This document shows, piece by piece, positions 61,063 to 64,000 of a DNA stretch of 64,000 nucleotides (positions are counted from its first letter, which is position 1; each line of letters opens with the position of its first letter). The position numbers and the translations under genes were made by a program. The notes beneath the pieces were generated by a model that was not told the origin of the DNA, made no database searches, and saw nothing but the letters and a program-made list of their open reading frames with translations. This DNA is from Serratia rhizosphaerae (GTDB lineage: Bacteria > Pseudomonadota > Gammaproteobacteria > Enterobacterales > Enterobacteriaceae), in NCBI RefSeq assembly GCF_009817885.1, contig NZ_CP041764.1, positions 1,674,001 through 1,738,000 on the forward strand, in the 5' to 3' direction.

Positions 61063-62004
61063 CTATGCACTAACAACCTGTGTCACCGACGCCAAAGCCT
61101 CTCCCGGCTTTTCGCTGTCCAGCCAGCGGACTGACTCCCAGCCCCGTAACCAGGTCATTTGACGTTTGGCCAACTGACGCGTTGCGCAAATACCACGATA
61201 AACCATTTCATCGTAACTAATTTCGCCAGACAAATATGACCACATCTGGCGGTAACCGACACAGCGAATGGAAGGCAAATCCGTATGCAAATCACCCCGC
61301 GCGAAAAGTGCGCGCGCTTCCGTCTCAAAACCTGCCGCCAACATTTGATGGAACCGCAGCTCAATGCGTTGATGCAACAACTCACGGCTGTTCGGCGCTA
61401 TCGCAAATTGGTGAACATGATACGGCAACGATTCACCCGAAATTTTAGTCAGTTCCGTTAAAGTTTTACCCGAAATAAAAAAAACTTCCAGTGCTCTGGT
61501 CAGTCTCTGCGGATCATTCGGATGAATTCTTAACGCCGCTACCGGATCTATCTGCTGTAACTGCTGGTGCAGCGCCTCCCAACCTTGCTCCGCCGCCTGC
61601 TGTTCAATACGTTCGCGCACCACCGCATCAGCGGACGGCAGCGGGGAAAGCCCCTCCAGCAACGCCTTGAAATACAGCATGGTGCCACCCACCAGCAGCG
61701 GAATGCGCCCGGCGGCGGTAATCTCGGCCATCTCTTTCAGCGCGTCGGCGCGAAAGTCCGCGGCGGAATATGCCTCGGAGGGATCGCGGATATCTATCAG
61801 CCGATGCGGCGCCTGCGCCAGTTCTTCGGCGCTCGGCTTGGCGGTGCCGATATCCATCCCGCGATAAATCAGCGCCGAATCGACGCTAATCAGCTCTACC
61901 GGCAGTTGCTCACGCAGCGCCATCGCCAACGCGGTCTTGCCCGACGCTGTCGGCCCCATGATAAAAATCGCCGGAGGCCGCGGCGTTATTGCTGTTTCAG
62001 TCAT
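61063..62004 (-). CDS. miaA: tRNA dimethylallyltransferase MiaA
   Basis: 313 residues (E. coli 316). P-loop GPTASGKTALAM near residue 17, DSALIYRGMDIGTAKP, LVGGTMLYFKALLEGLS. It adds dimethylallyl to A37 of tRNAs reading UNN codons, influencing frameshifting and RpoS translation. The ATG at 62004 fits the family and overlaps the mutL 3' end by 8 bases, so the pair is coupled. Confidence 0.98.
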   Translation of the reverse strand: MTETAITPRPPAIFIMGPTASGKTALAMALREQLPVELISVDSALIYRGMDIGTAKPSAEELAQAPHRLIDIRDPSEAYSAADFRADALKEMAEITAAGRIPLLVGGTMLYFKALLEGLSPLPSADAVVRERIEQQAAEQGWEALHQQLQQIDPVAALRIHPNDPQRLTRALEVFFISGKTLTELTKISGESLPYHVHQFAIAPNSRELLHQRIELRFHQMLAAGFETEARALFARGDLHTDLPSIRCVGYRQMWSYLSGEISYDEMVYRGICATRQLAKRQMTWLRGWESVRWLDSEKPGEALASVTQVVSA

Positions 62005-63886
62005 GTGTAAGGGCTGCCAGTGCAGCCTGTAAATCAACAGGTTGTAAGAGACCGCTCGGTGGCGCTTTGACCAGCAGCGGGCAAAGTCGTTCAACGTCGG
62101 TCAGTAATTGTATCGCTTGCGAGGCGTTCCACTGTTCATGTTCACTGCCAAGATGGCGGGCAAACCAGGTGGCCAGCACCTCAGGCGACATCGCTTTATG
62201 GTCGGCCAGATAGCCTAACAGTTCCGGAATCAACTTTTGTAAATTTTGTTGGCGTAACGGTAAAGGCACTGCGCGCAACGTCACACGCCCGTGATCGACC
62301 TGCAGCTCCATCCCCATTTTCACCAGCAGCGCCTGATGCGCCGTGCAGGCGGCAACCTCCGCTTTTTCCAGCGTCAGTTTTACCGGGATCAGCAGCGGCT
62401 GCGGGCGCAGCCCCTCTTCCGGCGGCGTCAGCTGCGCCTGGCGCAGCCAGCGCTCGGCCACCGGCAGGTTCAGCAACGACAGATGCTGTTGCTGCTCCAT
62501 CAGCGCGTAGCACGGCGGGTACACCATCAATACCCGGCCGAAACCATGCTGGCTGCCGGCCAACGCCGGCTCCTGCGGTGCCTGTGTCGTTTTCGCCGAC
62601 GGGAACAGCGGCGGTTTCTCTTTGGCAGCGGCCGGCGCCGGTTCAGGCGTCGCCTGCATCAGGCGCCCATACAGCTCGCCTTCGCGCTTCTGGTAGCCGG
62701 AGCCGCCGTGATAGCCCTGCGACCCCCGCTCGCTCGCCGGTGCGGAAGGCGCCGTTTCACGCCGTGCCGTGCTCTCCGGCGCCGGCTGAGAAAAATGATT
62801 GCCGCCGGCAGCGACGCGGTTTTCCGGCTGCCAGGCCGGCGCGGGCTCCTGCTGTTCCGCTTCTTCCGCCAGCGGCAACGGCGCCTGCCCCACCTGCTGC
62901 AGCACCGTAGTCACCGCCTGGTAGATAAAGTCATGCACCAGACGTGCCTGATGAAAACGCACCTCATGCTTGGCGGGGTGCACGTTGACGTCCACCTGAT
63001 GCGGATCGACGTCCAGATACAGCACGTATGCCGGCTGCTGCTCATCCTGCAGCTGGTCCTGATACGCCTGGCGGATCGCGTGGTTGATCAGCCGGTCGCG
63101 CATCATCCGGCTGTTGACATAGCAGTACTGCATATCGCCAAGCGATCGCGCGCCTGCAGGGTCCGCCACCCAGCCGCGGATGGTTAAATCGCCGTGCTGC
63201 CAGGAAACCGCCAGCGCATGCTGTAAAAACGCCGGGCCGCAGATGCTGGCAAGACGGCGTTCATGCTGGCTCTCTTCTTTCGCCGCACGATACTGACGCA
63301 TCAGCTTGCCATTGTGGCTGAGCGTGATTGCCACATCGAAACGCGCCAGCGCAATGCGTCGCACCACTTCGTCGATATGGCCGAATTCGGTTTTTTCGGT
63401 GCGCATGAATTTACGCCGCGCCGGCGTATTGTAAAACAGATCCAACACCTCCAGCGTGCTGCCTACCGGATGCGCCGCCGGCTTGACCGTCACCGCCTGC
63501 TCGCGCCCTTCGGCATAAGCCTGCCAGGCTTCCTGCTGCTGGGCAGTGCGCGAAGTCAGCGTCAGGCGCGATACCGAGCTGATACTGGCCAGCGCTTCGC
63601 CGCGAAAGCCCAGGCTAACGATCGCTTCCAGATCGTCGAGGGTGGTGATTTTACTGGTGGCGTGCCGCGCCAGCGCCAGCGCCAGCTCTTCCTTACCAAT
63701 ACCGCAGCCGTTATCGCGAATACGGATCAGCTTGGCGCCGCCGCGTTCAATCTCAATATCAATGCGCGTGGCCCCGGCATCCAGACTGTTCTCCACCAGC
63801 TCCTTCACGACCGACGCAGGCCGCTCAACCACTTCTCCGGCGGCGATCTGGTTGGCAAGCTGTGGCGGTAACACCTGGATTGACAT
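61997..63886 (-). CDS. mutL: DNA mismatch repair protein MutL
   Basis: 629 residues. GHKL ATPase domain (about 1-330) with Glu and Asn in VVKELVENSLDAG, DNGCGIGKEEL and GFRGEALASI; a variable Pro/Ala/Glu-rich linker (about 335-440); then the C-terminal dimerisation domain. The linker is long and repetitive in composition. No DQHA(x)2E(x)4E endonuclease motif is seen, as expected for bacteria that use MutH. It couples MutS to MutH and UvrD. Between amiB and miaA as in E. coli. Confidence 0.98.
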   Translation of the reverse strand: MSIQVLPPQLANQIAAGEVVERPASVVKELVENSLDAGATRIDIEIERGGAKLIRIRDNGCGIGKEELALALARHATSKITTLDDLEAIVSLGFRGEALASISSVSRLTLTSRTAQQQEAWQAYAEGREQAVTVKPAAHPVGSTLEVLDLFYNTPARRKFMRTEKTEFGHIDEVVRRIALARFDVAITLSHNGKLMRQYRAAKEESQHERRLASICGPAFLQHALAVSWQHGDLTIRGWVADPAGARSLGDMQYCYVNSRMMRDRLINHAIRQAYQDQLQDEQQPAYVLYLDVDPHQVDVNVHPAKHEVRFHQARLVHDFIYQAVTTVLQQVGQAPLPLAEEAEQQEPAPAWQPENRVAAGGNHFSQPAPESTARRETAPSAPASERGSQGYHGGSGYQKREGELYGRLMQATPEPAPAAAKEKPPLFPSAKTTQAPQEPALAGSQHGFGRVLMVYPPCYALMEQQQHLSLLNLPVAERWLRQAQLTPPEEGLRPQPLLIPVKLTLEKAEVAACTAHQALLVKMGMELQVDHGRVTLRAVPLPLRQQNLQKLIPELLGYLADHKAMSPEVLATWFARHLGSEHEQWNASQAIQLLTDVERLCPLLVKAPPSGLLQPVDLQAALAALTHD

Positions 63887-63905
63887 GCGGGCTCCCCTTG
63901 ATGGT

Positions 63906-64000
63906 TCAGGTATGCGGAATGGTCAGCGTCCGATCCAGCGGCGCGACGTCCGACTTCAGGCGATTGGCGCTTTTCAGGGCACTGACGCTAACGCCATAGT
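63906..64000 (-). CDS. amiB: N-acetylmuramoyl-L-alanine amidase AmiB (3' end, cut by window edge)
   Basis: Only the last 30 codons are in the window: YGVSVSALKSANRL ... LDRTLTIPHT then TGA. This is the end of a LysM peptidoglycan-binding repeat. AmiB ends in such a repeat and is the gene immediately upstream of mutL in enterobacteria, which supports the name. It splits septal peptidoglycan during division. 19 bases before mutL. Confidence 0.85.
   Translation of the reverse strand, partial: YGVSVSALKSANRLKSDVAPLDRTLTIPHT

Overview
This is a stretch of enterobacterial core chromosome. Protein sequences, gene order and GC-rich codon use point to the Yersiniaceae, most likely Serratia or a close relative. 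The evidence is near-identity to Escherichia coli for translation and RNA genes, a dacB-pmrA-pmrB cluster, and E. coli-like blocks joined at different breakpoints. The genus call is inference. I saw no insertion sequence, prophage, CRISPR array, rRNA or frameshifted gene. All complete genes look intact; rbfA (left) and amiB (right) are cut by the window edges.

Layout. (1) 1-5.5 kb: rbfA-infB-nusA-rimP translation/transcription operon, led by initiator tRNA and tRNA-Leu(GAG), with two terminators in the leader. (2) 5.5-12.1 kb: secG, glmM, folP, ftsH, rlmE, divergent yhbY, greA. (3) 12.3-18.4 kb: dacB-pmrA-pmrB, facing rplU-rpmA-yhbE-cgtA. (4) 18.7-25.1 kb: ispB, a Mu-repressor-like gene divergent from the Ner-like sfsB, then mdh, argR, two tandem YhcN-family genes and mpl. 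(5) 25.2-43.5 kb: fbp, a chemoreceptor gene with a FliA-type promoter, ppa, ytfP, tamB-tamA, msrA, ytfL, ytfK, ytfJ, cysQ, cpdB, fklB, ytfB and a DUF488 gene. (6) 43.6-51.9 kb: rpsF-priB-rpsR-rplI, a third YhcN-like gene, yjfP, bsmA, yjfL-yjfM-yjfC, aidB, rlmB. (7) 52-64 kb: rnr, nsrR, purA, yjeT, hflC, hflK, hflX, hfq, miaA, mutL and the end of amiB.

Functional themes are ribosome biogenesis and translation (IF2, NusA, RimP, RbfA, RlmE, RlmB, L9, L21, L27, S6, S18, Obg, HflX, YhbY), envelope assembly and proteolysis (TamAB, FtsH with HflKC, SecG, DacB, Mpl, GlmM, PmrAB) and RNA-level control (Hfq, MiaA, RNase R, NusA).

The window is mostly ordinary. The two spots most worth a second look are the Mu-c-like/Ner-like divergent pair with palindromes between the genes (19.7-20.5 kb), and the yjfL-yjfM-yjfC trio (47.1-49.3 kb), where a GspS-like ATP-grasp ligase sits beside a small protein with a distinctive Gly/Ser tail ending in Gly-Gly.
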